A stretch of 64,000 bases of DNA from the NCBI RefSeq assembly GCF_051020765.1, contig NW_027469086.1, positions 930,001 through 994,000 of the forward strand, in the 5' to 3' direction. This document shows positions 54,375-64,000 of this stretch, piece by piece; position 1 is the stretch's first letter, and the number at the start of each line of letters is the position of its first letter. A program made the translations under genes and the position numbers. A model generated the notes under the pieces. The model worked only from the letters and a program-made list of their open reading frames with translations. It was not told the DNA's origin and ran no database searches. Source of the DNA: Lasioglossum baleicum (Eukaryota > Arthropoda > Insecta > Hymenoptera > Halictidae).

Positions 54375-56423
54375 TGTTACGTCACGCCCCACGTCCTAGG
54401 CAAAGAAGATGACCCCAGGAGGCGGCACGTGGAATTGAAGAGGAAACGGTCTTTTACGCCAAGACAGCCAGACGGGCAGTCATATGCGCTAGGACACCGA
54501 TAGTCATTTGGAAAACCGGCACCCGTTTGCAGTCAACGCGGATGGCGATACTTATACGTTAACGCAACGAACGCGGTGAGTTGACATGGGGTAAAGATGG
54601 ATACAAGATACTGATTCTCACCAGTTTGTTGTTACGCCTTAATAATACTGTCGCAGGAGTTGTTTCCTCTGCGCTGCGTAGACCTCGTACTGTGGGTCCT
54701 TGATGCAAGTATCTTCCAGGCGAGGAAGATTGGGAAGACGCAACGTAATACGTTGACGTGGTGACAGGAACGTGCTGTTGGTGATGACGCAACGAGGACG
54801 TGGCAGGATCACTGTGTCCTGGCTATCGTCGTCGTCAGAGATGTCTATGGGATCGATGATCTCATAGCGGGCAGCTGGTGTAACGTTGACAGGCGTGGAA
54901 CGCGAGAGATCCGCGTGGTTGATCTCTGTGTTCGGAATCGGACGGCACGGACAACCGTATACCGATACGTAATCTGACGCGTCACACTCGATATTCTCGG
55001 TCGTGACGTGTTCGACGCATGAGGAGAGAGGAGCGAAAGGAACTTGGTTTAACAACTCCTTCTCAAGAAATCCTTTATAGGAATTTTGTCTATGTTCTGA
55101 ATGAAAAGGGAAAATTGGCCAGGGGTTCCCCGGAGGCGCTGGCCAGCGGTATTCCACCTGTGACTTTAATAAAATATAGTTATTGAAAAGGTCCGCTCGT
55201 TCATTGACACTACCCAAGCGGAGCGGACGAACTGGCCTCCAAGCCGGGTCACTGTGTAACGAACGAGGGCACTGTTAGAACTGTCACTATAGATCTAGCA
55301 CTGCACGTATTCCTTGTGTGAACTGTCACTTGATGGAGACTTGATCGAACACTTGACCGAGAAAACACTTGACCGATCAAAATGTCGCTTGCAGACGTAT
55401 TGTCTCGGCGGAGCTGTAAGCTTCTCCCTTTGTGACCGAGTTTCAATACTCTACAAGTGCACGATAAACGAAGATATAGTTTGAATATCGGAGAGAAATA
55501 GGTCACTGAATTGATTGAATTGTAAGAGAAGTCACTCGCGAAGTTCTGGTAAAATAAGATATATTATAATAATAACTTGGTTACACTTGGTTACAATTGT
55601 ATTAATATAAATGTGAATATGAATTAAATGAATTAATTGCGTAGGAGTTAGTAAATGAATTAGTATTGGAATAGAGACTGCGTTGAGTCGGAATTGGTAT
55701 TGAGTTTGAATTAGAATTGGAATTAGATTTGGAATTGGAATTGTAGAACAAACGTCGATGAACGTCGAAGCGCGAATTAGAAGAGCGCAGGTCGACACGT
55801 CTGCTCACTTCGCTGGCTTGGGCCAGACTGACTGATGTCGTTGTGTGAGAATGGAGTGAGCGCAGACCGACACGTCCGCTCACTCCGCTGGCTAGCACCA
55901 GACTGATGCAAGAGGCAGCTCTGCGTAGCCTCCTTCGCTCGGAGTGGGGGTTGCTGACGCTGCAGTCCCTTTGTCCTCGCTCGTCGGAGTGGTGACGGGT
56001 GCAAGACTGCTGACGTTGCAGTCTCTTTGTCCTCGCTCTCGACAGAGTGGTGACGCGTGCAAGACTGCTGACGTTGCGATCTCTTTGTTCTCGAGGTGGC
56101 GTTTACTCGAGCGGAGTTGAGGATTTGAACAAGTTATAAGTGTAGATGAGGGTTTGAACAAGTGTTAGGTAAGATTGAGAGTTTGGAGTGGTGGTTGGGT
56201 TTAGAACAATTGGGAGAGTCGAGATTTAAGTAGTGATGGGTATTAGAACAAGTTTAGGAAAAGTCGTGGGTGAAGTAGTGATGGGTTTAGGATGTATTAG
56301 AATTAGAACAAGAGTTTGATAGCGATGGGTTTAAGAGGTATTATGTACTTAATATTTAATCTTAGCCTAGAATCGAGGTACGGTCCTCGAGTCGACCAAC
56401 GTCGGAGGTCGTCCGACGTAACA
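54375..56423 (-). repeat. A3 5' LTR (2049 bp)
   Basis: Partner of 45361-47409, with two differences noted. It lies between the PBS and the right CTAC duplication. Confidence 0.93.
54639..55217 (-). CDS. LTR-encoded protein, A3 sublineage form (192 aa), 5' LTR
   Basis: Same protein as at 45625-46203: basic N-terminus lost by deletion, core and one acidic motif (IDPIDISDDDDS) kept in frame with the leader. This is the copy that would be first on the A3 genomic RNA. Confidence 0.6.
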   Translation of the reverse strand: MGSVNERADLFNNYILLKSQVEYRWPAPPGNPWPIFPFHSEHRQNSYKGFLEKELLNQVPFAPLSSCVEHVTTENIECDASDYVSVYGCPCRPIPNTEINHADLSRSTPVNVTPAARYEIIDPIDISDDDDSQDTVILPRPRCVITNSTFLSPRQRITLRLPNLPRLEDTCIKDPQYEVYAAQRKQLLRQYY

Positions 56424-56833
56424 CTACCCATTACCATAACTTCACCTTGATCAACACCTTACCTCAGTTTCAACCCATCACCACGACACATAATGCAATA
56501 AAGTATTGCATCACTCTGGAAGCATCTGGAAGCTTCTAGAAACGTCGAGAAGTCCAAAGACTGCTGCATCAGCAGTCCCACGCTCGTAGAGGGCAATAGG
56601 ACAGCCACGAGACTGCAGCGTCAGCAGAAATGCACGTGCAGTCCCCGGGAGCGAAGACGCTGCTGCGTCAGCGGTTCTCCCACTCCGACGACTGAAGAAC
56701 AAAGAGACTGCAGCGTCAGCTATCCCCACTCCGAACGAAGGAGGCAAGGCAGAGCGGACGCTTGCATCAGTCCGCCTTCAGCCAGCGACTCGAACGGTTC
56801 GCTCCAAGCGAGCGACTCGCACGGACGTGCCAG
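56424..56833 (+). repeat. B3 LTR3, second part (between A3 and B4)
   Basis: Resumes after CTAC with the AATAAA hairpin, heat-shock-like element (56519-56541) and TGACNNNGC cluster. It stops at GTGCCAG where B4 begins (left duplication CCAG, 56830-56833). The remainder is right of the window. Confidence 0.9.
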
Positions 56834-58778
56834 TGTTACGTCGTCCGATGTACGACGTTGGCCTTGTACACACACTATGTATACAAGGTCTGATCTGCAT
56901 AAGATCCACACACCGTCCCCTAGACATAAGAGCATAGTATTAAGATCTCATTATTCTATTGTTCTAATCCTCATCTCCGTCTCTACCCATCACCATAACT
57001 TCACCTTGATCAACACCTTACCTCAGTTCCAACCCATCACCACGACACATAATGCAATAAAGTATTGCATCACTCTAGAAGCATCTAGAAGCTTCTAGAA
57101 ACGTCGAGAAGTCCAAAGACTGCTGCATCAGCAGTCCCACGCTCGTAGAGGGCAATAGGACAGCCACGAGACTGCAGCGTCAGCAGAAATGCACGTGCAG
57201 TCCCCGGGAGCGAAGACGCTGCTGCGTCAGCGGTTCTCCCACTCCGACGACTGAAGAACAAAGAGACTGCAGCGTCAGCTATCCCCACTCCGAACGAAGG
57301 AGGCAAGGCAGAGCGGACGCTTGCATCAGTCCGCCTTCAGCCAGCGACTCGCACAGACGTGCCTACCTGGCCTCAGAGTCAGTCCGGCTTCAAGAGCAGA
57401 CGTGTTCAGTCTAGCTCCGCGAAAGTGAAGTGTGTCGATCCTTCACTCCTAATTCCAATTCCAATTCCAACTCTAACTCAACTCAACTCAAGTCCTAATT
57501 CTCATACGTTATTCCTATAACATATTACAATATCCATTATTCATTAATCCAATTACTACTCCTATTATAATATTACTTACATATTGTATACCAGTGTACT
57601 TACCAGTTCTTATTTAATATATCGTTGTTATACCAGTGCTTCGATCTTGTTATTCTTGTGTTAGTTCAACACCATCTTCCAATTCAGTTCTTGCATAGAA
57701 TATATTAAACTCGTGACATATCCGGACTTGGTCTAAAGTGCGCAGTGGAAACGCTGAGCCGCCAATAAGGAATTTGAAGCGAGTCACAGAGAAGTTCTCG
57801 TGCCACGTCTAGAATTGGTCTAAAGAGCGCAGTGGAAACGCTGAGCCGCCACTATAGACGTGAAGCGAGTTAACTACCTAAAAGGTTAATAACAAATGGA
57901 GTTTCATTTTCATTATATTATTAATATTCCATCATTACTATTCCTTACCCATGCGACGCCCACGTCGAGCGGGACGCAAGTATCAACTTGCTAAATTGAG
58001 ACGCGCGTTGAGAAATAAAGCGGTGCTCGATCAAATCATTGCCACTACCGAGTGGACCGAACTTCTGGGAACCACCGAGCACATTCCGTGTGACGCGTCC
58101 GATTACGTTTCTGTATACGGTTGCCCTTGCAACCCTCCTAAAGAGGTCAACCACGCGGACCTCTCGCGAGCTCCGACGCCAGTTCTGCATCCGGTCGATT
58201 GTCCAGAGGTGATCGACATAGCCGACGACGACGACAGCCGAGACACGATCATCGTTCCCAGGGTCCGTTGCCAAATCATCAGTGACGTCCCTCTGCCAAC
58301 TCATCAACGTGTCGTCTTGCGGCCAGCATCCAAGGCCACTAATGTCGTCCCGAACCGAGCAGCAGCAACTCTGCCAGATCTTCCCCACCTCGAGGACATC
58401 TGTATAGAAGACCCGATGTACCACACCTACTGCCAGTACCGCCAGTTCCTGCTGCAACACTATTATTAGGCGTTAATACAGCATTGCGGTGAGTCGTATA
58501 ATGTCTTGTATAATTGCTGAATCCTGTAAACTCACCGTTTTCGTTGCATCACCTCGCGCGTGATTCTTGTCGGACACTTCTTGTAACCGCGTCGGACGTT
58601 CTCTTCTTGACTGCATCCATAGCAATATCGGTTGTCCTAGTGCATATGACAGCCCGCGGCTGTCTCGGCACGAAAGACCACTCCTCATTTTAATCATAAT
58701 ATCTCAACCGTCCGTCTGTCACTGTTCTCTTTTCTCTCTCCTGGTACCTGTAACAAAAACACAGTGACGGACGTGACA
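56834..58778 (+). repeat. B4 5' LTR (family B, 1945 bp)
   Basis: TGTTACGTCG..GTGACA. Heat-shock-like element at 57078-57100. Short differences in the U3 repeat region (~57320-57390) compared with B2. Confidence 0.93.
57951..58469 (+). CDS. LTR-encoded SIM-like protein, family B (172 aa), B4
   Basis: Intact. Two private replacements (RCQIISD and MYHTYCQY) outside the most conserved blocks, end QHYY. The VIDIADDDDS motif and core are unchanged. Confidence 0.73.
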   Translation: MRRPRRAGRKYQLAKLRRALRNKAVLDQIIATTEWTELLGTTEHIPCDASDYVSVYGCPCNPPKEVNHADLSRAPTPVLHPVDCPEVIDIADDDDSRDTIIVPRVRCQIISDVPLPTHQRVVLRPASKATNVVPNRAAATLPDLPHLEDICIEDPMYHTYCQYRQFLLQHYY

Positions 58779-58782
58779 AATT

Positions 58783-58800
58783 TGGCGCAGTCGGTAGGAC
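58783..58800 (+). other. B4 primer binding site
   Basis: TGGCGCAGTCGGTAGGAC, 4 nt after the LTR. Confidence 0.85.
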
Positions 58801-58891
58801 ATCGAAGTGGTCGCCGATATTTGCATTAATAAGCTCCGACGCGTGTCAGTACGAAGTCCACATTTCTTAAATCCCATTTATATCTTTCAAA

Positions 58892-60250
58892 ATGTCTCGC
58901 CCAATCACGCGATCTCAAAAGGATCTCCGAGCAGATCCTAACGCAGACCTTCCTCCAATGACCGAGGAAGAGTTACTCCTTTATGCGCAAGACCTCGCCC
59001 GTAGAGAGCAATATCTCAAAGAAGAAACTGATTTTATTGCCAAATTGCGTCTCAAATATGAAGAAGACGCACAAAACCAAAAGAATATGCTCGACGAAAT
59101 ACGAAAAGAGCTTCATAACATCCAAATCACGAGTCAAAGCCTACGTCAACAATCGCCTACACCAGGCCCTAGTAACGTCTCTAATATGCGGGAACCTTCA
59201 CCGCCAGAGCCACGCGAAATCCCACAGTATGAACCTACTGGCAATTTCGCTCTAAAACAAGCCGCCGAGCTTGTCCCTAGATTCGACGGAACTTCGTCTT
59301 CCGTTCTACAATTCATACGCGCATGCAAACGCGCGCGTGACACCGTACCGGCCACTGCAGAGCGTGCCCTCACAAAATTGCTCTGCAACAAACTCCACGA
59401 TCGTGCTTATGCCGCTATAGAAGGCCAGCACATATTCACAATTTCTGCACTATGCGAGAAATTACGAACAGTACTGGGCCCATACAAATTCGTTGACCAG
59501 TACCGTGGCGATCTCGCGAGTGTACTCCAAGCTCCAAACGAGCACATCTTAGACTTCATCAATCGCGTCAAAGACCTTCGAACCGCGATTCAAGATGCCA
59601 CAGATATTGGCCTTGATTACGAAGAACTAGATCGCTTCGTAGTTGATTGTTTTCTACGAGGTCTCCTTCCCCAGCTGCGTGCCGAAGTGCTTCATTGCCC
59701 TTCGCGAAATCCTGCCACTGTTTTCGAAGCAGCCATCTCTGCTTACAGGCAGTATGAGTCAGACCAGACTCGTCGACGAGAACTGATCCGCGAAGAAAAA
59801 CGAGTCAGCTTCTCTGATAACCGGCCGTATCGCCAGCGTTCCACGTACGAGTCCGCTCGTGACATTCCAGAGCGAACTCAAGAACGCCGCGATAACAGAC
59901 CGGACTCGTCTCAGCAGTCCTCGAGAAACTTAAACCGGGACTCTTATCGCTCCCCGACGCCGCAACGGCGATGGGAAAACAATCCTCGCGACCAAAACAC
60001 GTACCGCAATGGTCGCACAGATCGCCCCTCAAGCCCTAACAAATTTTGCAACTACTGCAAAGTCCCCGGGCACGATATTCACGAGTGCCGTAAGCGCGCT
60101 TTTAATAATAATAGGAGGTCGGGAAACGAGTCCGGCCTCCCGACCGAAGCCAACCCAAGGCGGGAGGCCGCATCTTCAACCCAAACTACAGCCCGCACCC
60201 AAACAGCTATCCGGACGAACGACCAGTCCGACGATTCGTCTCAGCAGTAA
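58892..60250 (+). CDS. gag: B4 Gag (452 aa)
   Basis: Intact family B Gag with helical N-terminus, capsid-like middle and CCHC knuckle. Closest to the int2 Gag (YRQRSTYESARD). The stop at 60248 overlaps the protease frame. Confidence 0.93.
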   Translation: MSRPITRSQKDLRADPNADLPPMTEEELLLYAQDLARREQYLKEETDFIAKLRLKYEEDAQNQKNMLDEIRKELHNIQITSQSLRQQSPTPGPSNVSNMREPSPPEPREIPQYEPTGNFALKQAAELVPRFDGTSSSVLQFIRACKRARDTVPATAERALTKLLCNKLHDRAYAAIEGQHIFTISALCEKLRTVLGPYKFVDQYRGDLASVLQAPNEHILDFINRVKDLRTAIQDATDIGLDYEELDRFVVDCFLRGLLPQLRAEVLHCPSRNPATVFEAAISAYRQYESDQTRRRELIREEKRVSFSDNRPYRQRSTYESARDIPERTQERRDNRPDSSQQSSRNLNRDSYRSPTPQRRWENNPRDQNTYRNGRTDRPSSPNKFCNYCKVPGHDIHECRKRAFNNNRRSGNESGLPTEANPRREAASSTQTTARTQTAIRTNDQSDDSSQQ

Positions 60251-61370
60251 ATCTTGCTGCAGACTCACCAATTCCGCGCGTAAAAATCTCCGCCCCTCAA
60301 TTACAAAAGAAGTGTGAATTTTTGTTGGACACGGGTTCGGAGATCAATTTAATTCGTGCGTCAAGTCTAGAACCAAATCTACCTATAGATCATACGAACA
60401 CTATAGAAGTCCAAGGAATAACCGAGGGATCCATTCCAACTCTCGGTCAAATTAAAATACACTTACAGGGTCAAAACCCTATTGAATTTCATGTCTTGGA
60501 AGAAAACTTCCCAATTAACATCGATGGAATCCTCGGTTCTCCCTTCTTCAGAACAGGAGCCGAGATCTCCTTTGCGAATCAATCCATAACGATAGGAAAC
60601 ATTCGGGTTCCCTTCTCGAACCCTTGCGCGCCCACGGCTGAGCCTCGCGATAAATTGGCAGCAGAGGTTATTTCAATGCCTTCGTCTATGACCAACGATC
60701 TCGTTAAAACTCCAGCCGCCAAGCGTGAGGAACATTCGGCAAGGAACGTTCGAGTGTCTTCCTCAAATCCTCGTGCACCCGCGGTCAGACCTTGCAGAGC
60801 TCCGGTGACGGAGGTTATTTCAATGCCTCCTCGGGATTCGATCGAGTGCTCCCTAGAGAAAAACGCCGTGAAAAGCCGGCCGGAATCGAAGGAGACTCGA
60901 GAGATATCGGAGTACACTGCGAGAAGTCGGATCGTGGAGCGTGAGGATCGAGTCCGAACAAAGACTCCTCCGAAATCCGAAGAATTCGTCCTCGAACCTC
61001 GTACCGTTGCGTGCATAGCGGTCGACGTAGAAGGACCTAAACAGGGATATATCCGCCGTGTTAATGTAGCGCCGGATGTATTCCTGGGTGACTGCGTCGT
61101 CACCAATCGTAAAGGCAAAGCGAGCCTCCGGTGTTTTAACACCTCGTCGGAAAGAGTTTCATTTCGATTGCCCCCATTGGAGATGGAAGAAATCGAGTCG
61201 TACTCTTCCGACCTTTCTAATTCCGGGTATCATCCCGACGCATTCGGTAACCATCCCGACCTTTCTAATTCCGGGAACTATCCCGACGCATTCGGTAACC
61301 ATCCCGACCTTTCTAATTCCGGGTATCATCCCGACGCATTCGGTAACCATCCCGACCTTACTAACTCCGG
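60244..61370 (+). pseudogene. pro: B4 protease and linker, split by family A solo LTR
   Basis: Protease DTGSEINLI (~60328), GILGSPFFRTG, linker with RTVACIAVDVEGPKQGYIRR, and three 48-nt NxPD units. The frame is broken by the solo LTR and continues at 63527. Confidence 0.85.
61216..61370 (+). repeat. NxPD tandem repeat of B4, first part
   Basis: Three 48-nt units before the solo LTR. The 30-nt units lie beyond it. Confidence 0.88.
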
Positions 61371-63522
61371 TGTTACATCACGCCCCACGTCCTAGGCAAA
61401 GAAGATGACCCCAGGAGGCGGCACGTGGAATTGAAGAGGAAACGGTCTTTTACGCCAAGACAGCCAGACGGGCAGTCATATGCGCTAGGACACCGATAGT
61501 CATTTGAGACCGACACCCGCTAGCAGTCAACGCGGATGGCGATACTTCTACGCTGACGCAACGAACGCGGTGAGTTGACATGGAACAAAAGGGGTTACAA
61601 AAGATACGAATTCTCACCGGTTAGTTGTTGTATCTTAGTAGTACTGTTGAAGGAGCTGAGCTCGTCGGTCAGCATGGGTCTGGTATAACGGGTCGTCCAG
61701 ACAGATCTCATCGAGATGAGGAAGGTTTGGCAGCTGTCTCGCTGGGGTACGCACGACAATGCGTCTGTTGGACGGTAGGTACTCGTCCTTGATGATCCTA
61801 CAGCGAACGTGCGGCAAGATTATGGTGCTCCTGCTGTCATCGTCATCAGAGCTGGTGACGAGATCAATGACCTCGTAACGAACGGCAGGCGGGTTGTTGT
61901 TGTCACTTGACAGGTTTATGGTATTCCTGGCGTCGTCGTCGTCGTCAGAGATGTCTATGAGATCGATGATCTCATAGCGGGCAGCTGGTGTAACGTTGAC
62001 AGGCGTGGAACGCGAGAGATCCGCGTGGTTGATCTCTGTTGATACTTTCGGCCTGCACGACGTGTACGACGCATAAGGGATAGGTATGGAAGGAACTGTT
62101 TCGGAAGAGTTAATACTCTGAAAATCCTTTTGTCGGATTTTGTCTAAGTCCCAAACGTGAAAGAAAAATTGGCCAGGGGTTCCCCGTAGGCGCTGGCCAG
62201 AGGTAATTTACCTGACTCGAAAATGTCCACTCGTTAATCGGCACTACCCAGCAGAGCAGACGAACTGGCCTCCGAGCCGGGTCACCGTGCGACAACGAGG
62301 GCACTATTAAAACTGTCACTTCACTTTAGACACTGATATGTTTCCTTTCACAAACTGTCACTTTAACTTCGATAATCTTTTGACTAAGTGTCACCTCGTT
62401 GACGTATTGCCTCGGCGGAGCTGTAAGCTTCTCCCTTTGTGACCGAGGTTGAACACGTAAGCGAGAGCTCAATTATTTATTATTAATATTAAATGCGTTT
62501 ATCTGATTTGGAAAGTTATTATTTCCAAACGTCTACTCGTCAACCACTACTTCTCAGCGGAGCGGACGAACTGACCTCCAAGCCGAGTTCTGTATGATTA
62601 ACGAGGGCACGATTCGAATTTCGAAAAGAAACTGTCACTGGATTTAGTAGAATGATGTAGAAATTAACTTCACGTAACACTGGTAAAATATAATATATAT
62701 ATTGAAATAAAGAACGTTGAGTACACTTGAGTATAAACTTGGTAGTATAATAATAAATGAATTAAACGTAATAATCGTATACGGAGTATGAGTTAGTAAG
62801 AGTTAGAATTGGAATTGATTTAGGAATTGAATTGGAATGGATTTGGAATAGAATAGTAGAACAAACGTCGATGAACGTCGAAGCGCGAATTAGAAGAGCG
62901 CAGATCGACACGTCTGCTCGCTTCGCTGGCTTGGGCCAGACTGACTGATGTCGTTGTGTGAGAATGGAGTGAGCGCAGACCGACACGTCCGCTCACTCCG
63001 CTGGCTAGCACCAGACTGATGCAAGAGGCAGCTCTGCGTAGCCTCCTTCGCTCGGAGTGGGGGTTGCTGACGCTGCAGTCCCTTTGTCCTCGCTCGTCGG
63101 AGTGGTGACGGGTGCAAGACTGCTGACGTTGCAGTCTCTTTGTTCTCGAGGTGGCGTTTACTCGAGCGGAGTTGAGGATTTGAACAAGTTGTAAGTGTAG
63201 ATGAGGGTTTGAACAAGTGTTAGGTAAGATTGAGAGTTTGGAGTGGTGGTTGGGTTTAGAACAATTGGGAGAGTCGAGATTTAAGTAGTGATGGGTATTA
63301 GAACAAGTTTAGGAAAAGTCGTGGGTGAAGTAGTGATAGGTTTAAGATGTATTAGAATTAGAACAAGAGTTTGATAGCGATGGGTTTAAGAGATATTAGA
63401 TTTAGAACAAGAGTTTGATAGCGATGGGTTTAAGAGGTATTATGTACTTAATATTTAATCTTAGCCTAGAATCGAGGTACGGTCCTCGATTCGACCAACG
63501 TCGGAGGTCGTCCGACGTAACA
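61371..63522 (-). repeat. Family A solo LTR (mosaic), in B4
   Basis: TGTTACATCACG..GACGTAACA, 2152 bp, with duplication CCGG (61367-61370 and 63523-63526). Most of it follows the A1/A2 type, but ~61940-62038 follows the A3 sublineage (GTAACGTTGACAGGCGTGGA). A net 160-nt deletion sits next to that patch. Confidence 0.92.
61635..62074 (-). pseudogene. LTR-encoded protein in the A solo LTR, internally deleted
   Basis: The C-terminal part (EVIDLVTSSDDDDS, LPNLPHLDEIC) and the first codons of the basic N-terminus remain. A net loss of 160 nt (not a multiple of three) removed the DASDYVSVYGCPC core and broke the frame. Confidence 0.82.
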
Positions 63523-64000
63523 CCGGTAACCAGCCCGATTCTTATACTAACTCCGGTAACCAGCCCGATTCTCATACTAACTCCGGTAACCAGCCCGATT
63601 CTTATACTAACTCCGGTAACCAGCCCGATCATTATACTAACTCCGGTAACCAGCCCGATCCTTATTCTAACTCCGGTAACCAGCCCGATCAATTCCAAGA
63701 CCAACTCCATTCCTACGACAATCAAAGATCTTCAAGACCCATATGTAAGCAGGTCTGTTCTATACTGCACGATAAATCCAGTGACAGTTCTACACCAGAG
63801 AAGGATATCAAAGTCTCCAAAGTAAAAGAACTTCATAACTTACTTCGAAATCATATCTTTGATGATCCACAGAAACTCGATTCCTTTCAACTTCCATCTG
63901 CACGTTGCCATGCGAAGCGAAACAAATACGATAAAATTAATCTCTGCGCTACAGCGAAATGCGCGTCAGCAAGAAAGAAATATAAATCCGAGTACCCTCG
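63523..64000 (+). pseudogene. B4 spacer and pre-envelope region, continued (cut by right edge)
   Basis: Six 30-nt NxPD units (63523-63690) are followed by the E-type pre-envelope linker (segments KVKELHNLLRNHIFDDPQKL and ASARKKYKSEYPR) to the window end. The envelope itself would start about 220 nt further right. Confidence 0.82.

Larger units (their letters stand above)
45361..56423 (-). mobile_element. Element A3: family A, P-type, complete with intact gag and pol
   Basis: Complete 11,063-bp minus-strand element with duplication CTAC (45357-45360 and 56424-56427). LTRs 45361-47409 and 54375-56423 are both 2049 bp. I saw only two differences (GATTCGACC/GAGTCGACC and AACGATC/ACCGATC), so it is young. 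gag and pol are open; no envelope is present. The LTRs are a shorter sublineage than those of A1/A2. This is the only element here with RT, RNase H and integrase, so it is the candidate enzyme donor for E-type elements. Confidence 0.94.
33070..56833 (+). mobile_element. Tandem family B array B3 (LTR-int1-LTR-int2-LTR), last LTR interrupted
   Basis: Three family B LTRs in the same orientation separate two internal regions, each with PBS, gag, a pro-spacer-integrase chimera and a purine tract. LTR1 is 33070-35026, int1 35027-38720, LTR2 38721-40676, int2 40677-45207, and LTR3 45208-45360 plus 56424-56833, cut by A3 and then B4. Only the middle LTR is shared, and no target duplication lies between the units. 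Left flank ATAT (33066-33069); the right partner is outside the window. Confidence 0.88.
56834..64000 (+). mobile_element. Element B4: family B, cut by right edge, with A solo LTR inside
   Basis: 5' LTR 56834-58778, PBS, intact gag, and a protease/spacer frame interrupted in the NxPD repeats by a family A solo LTR (61371-63522, duplication CCGG), continuing to the window end in the pre-envelope region. That region marks it as E-type or as an E-to-P recombinant. Confidence 0.9.

Noticed and set aside
45361..56423. Preference of new insertions for LTRs of the nest
   Set aside because: Roughly two thirds of the insertions fall in LTRs, but LTRs make up about half of the window and the numbers are too small. 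The duplications (CTCT, CGCT, CTAC, CCGG) show no common target motif.
1..64000. Bacterial operon, plasmid or phage features
   Set aside because: No Shine-Dalgarno-spaced gene clusters, rRNA or phage modules. All sequence is accounted for by eukaryotic LTR elements.

Overview
The window is a nested stack of endogenous LTR retroelements of the Ty3/gypsy (errantivirus-like) group. No host gene is visible. The organism is most likely an arthropod, probably an insect. The support is the tRNA-Ser type primer binding site (TGGCGCAGTCGGTAGGA), the gag/pro/pol/env layout, and an envelope that looks like the chuvirus-type glycoproteins often endogenised in insects. The species cannot be named from sequence alone. 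Two related families fill the whole window. Family A has LTRs of about 2.05-2.43 kb and a 473-aa Gag. Family B has LTRs of about 1.95-1.98 kb and a 452-aa Gag. Both have TGT..ACA ends, 4-bp target duplications and a PBS 4-5 nt inside the 5' LTR. Both LTRs also carry an open reading frame of 172-199 codons.

Layout: A1 (minus, 1-4856, cut by the left edge) sits in the left (3') LTR of B1 (minus, 4857-32877). B1 also holds a family B solo LTR (7024-8998). Its gag is split by A2 (plus, 11342-30341, duplication CTCT). The 3' LTR of A2 is in turn split by B2 (plus, 21071-29732, duplication CGCT). At 32878-33069 lies a scrap of the outermost host, itself a family B LTR. A tandem family B array then starts: LTR 33070-35026, internal 35027-38720, LTR 38721-40676, internal 40677-45207, LTR 45208-45360 plus 56424-56833. 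Its last LTR is split by A3 (minus, 45361-56423, duplication CTAC) and again by B4 (plus, 56834 to the right edge). B4 holds a family A solo LTR (61371-63522, duplication CCGG).

Functional content falls into two complementary types. P-type (A3) has gag, protease, RT, RNase H and integrase but no envelope. E-type (A2, B2) has gag with an envelope glycoprotein ORF where pol should be. In A2 the protease is kept; in B2 it is lost and gag is fused in frame to env. Both types share LTRs, PBS, gag and a 3' tail. The two tandem internal regions are chimeras that start as E-type and switch to P-type integrase sequence, as expected if E and P RNAs are co-packaged and recombine during reverse transcription. 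I read the window as a split-genome (bipartite) endogenous retrovirus-like system in which P elements may supply enzymes and E elements the envelope. This is an inference.

The second unusual component is the LTR-encoded protein. It has a basic N-terminus and an acidic part with one or two SUMO-interaction-like motifs (VIDL/VIDI followed by Asp runs). It stays open in nearly all family B LTR copies. Differences between families A and B in its conserved core are mostly synonymous. LTR U3 regions carry TGACNNNGC sites in both families, and family B LTRs also carry a perfect heat-shock element, suggesting stress-linked transcription.
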